From assembly GCA_028706735.1 (NCBI GenBank), contig JAQTVS010000160.1, positions 1 through 6,485 of the forward strand: 6,485 nt of DNA. The letters run 5' to 3'. Position numbers and translations under genes: made by a program. A model generated the notes under the pieces. The model searched no databases, had not been told where the DNA came from, and saw nothing but the letters and a program-made list of their open reading frames with translations. This stretch comes from Thiomonas sp. (GTDB lineage Bacteria > Pseudomonadota > Gammaproteobacteria > Burkholderiales > Burkholderiaceae_C). Below, one piece after another: positions 6,367-6,485 of the stretch (positions within the stretch are counted from its first letter, which is position 1; the number at the start of each line of letters is the position of its first letter).

Positions 6367-6408
6367 TTCCAGTAACCTTGCCAGCATGCGCCTTACTGGT
6401 TACTGGAA
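6367..6408. promoter_or_regulatory. Perfect 11-bp inverted repeat abutting the integrase start, possible operator
   Basis: TTCCAGTAACC (6367-6377) and GGTTACTGGAA (6398-6408) are perfect inverted copies separated by 20 bases. The right arm ends on the base before the integrase ATG, and TTACTGG is repeated in tandem at 6393-6399 and 6400-6406, giving three copies of the motif. This suits a binding site for an integrase autorepressor or an excisionase. In mRNA the same arms could fold and mask the start codon region. Confidence 0.5.
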
Positions 6409-6485
6409 ATGGCATCCAATCTCCTGACAGACACGGCACTGCGCCGCGCAAAGTCTTCGGACAAACTCCAACGCCTGCGCGATGG
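6409..6485 (+). CDS. Tyrosine recombinase (P4-type integrase), N-terminal part only
   Basis: Only the first 25 codons are present. The sequence begins MASNLLTDTALRRAK and continues SSDKLQRLRDG, the typical opening of DUF4102 (Arm-DNA-binding) domains of P4-like integrases, which usually read LTDxAxRxAKPxDKxxKLxDGGGLYL. The catalytic domain with its R-H-R-Y residues must lie beyond the window. Such enzymes insert islands into tRNA 3' ends and excise them. An in-frame stop at 6373 leaves ATG 6409 as the only plausible start; the ribosome binding site is weak. The codons and the short length limit certainty, but the motif match and the att-like DNA upstream agree. Confidence 0.8.
   Translation, partial: MASNLLTDTALRRAKSSDKLQRLRD

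Noticed and set aside
1..6485. CRISPR array
   Set aside because: The only regular repeats (5842-5935) are contiguous 23-bp units without spacers.

Overview
The window looks like a piece of a genomic island in a GC-rich proteobacterium. A beta- or gammaproteobacterial host is my inference from the GC-rich third codon positions and from the style of the P4-type integrase; no ribosomal or housekeeping gene is present to fix the taxon.

Layout, left to right. Positions 1-2580 (minus strand) hold most of a large superfamily 1 (UvrD/Rep-like) helicase whose 3' end runs off the left edge. It has a RelE/ParE-like N-terminal region and at least one ankyrin repeat behind the helicase core. Positions 2581-3050 hold no convincing gene. 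Positions 3051-4803 (minus strand) hold two overlapping genes: a 146-residue protein of unknown function, then a 439-residue protein whose C-terminal third looks like an ImmA/IrrE peptidase with all metal-binding residues replaced. Positions 4804-5191 hold a possible promoter with almost no leader and otherwise nothing recognised. Positions 5192-5629 (plus strand) encode a small protein with two CxxC pairs.

From 5630 to the end the DNA is a patchwork of mobile-element junctions: a strong minus-strand UUCG terminator with no gene feeding it, a cluster of 23-bp repeats like the ends of IS21-family elements, a 24-base block with the exact geometry of a tRNA 3' end (T-loop to CCA) but no tRNA in front of it, a direct repeat, an IHF-like site, an 11-bp inverted repeat, and the first 25 codons of a tyrosine recombinase (DUF4102/P4 type) running off the right edge.

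My reading is that two mobile elements meet here. The right-hand element starts with its own attachment site and integrase. The material to the left is cargo of an older or neighbouring island, probably defence or conflict related: a toxin-fold/helicase/ankyrin fusion and a toxin-antitoxin-like gene pair. The pair with the metal-less ImmA/IrrE protein and the helicase fusion are the most interesting parts. Their functions are inferred, not shown.
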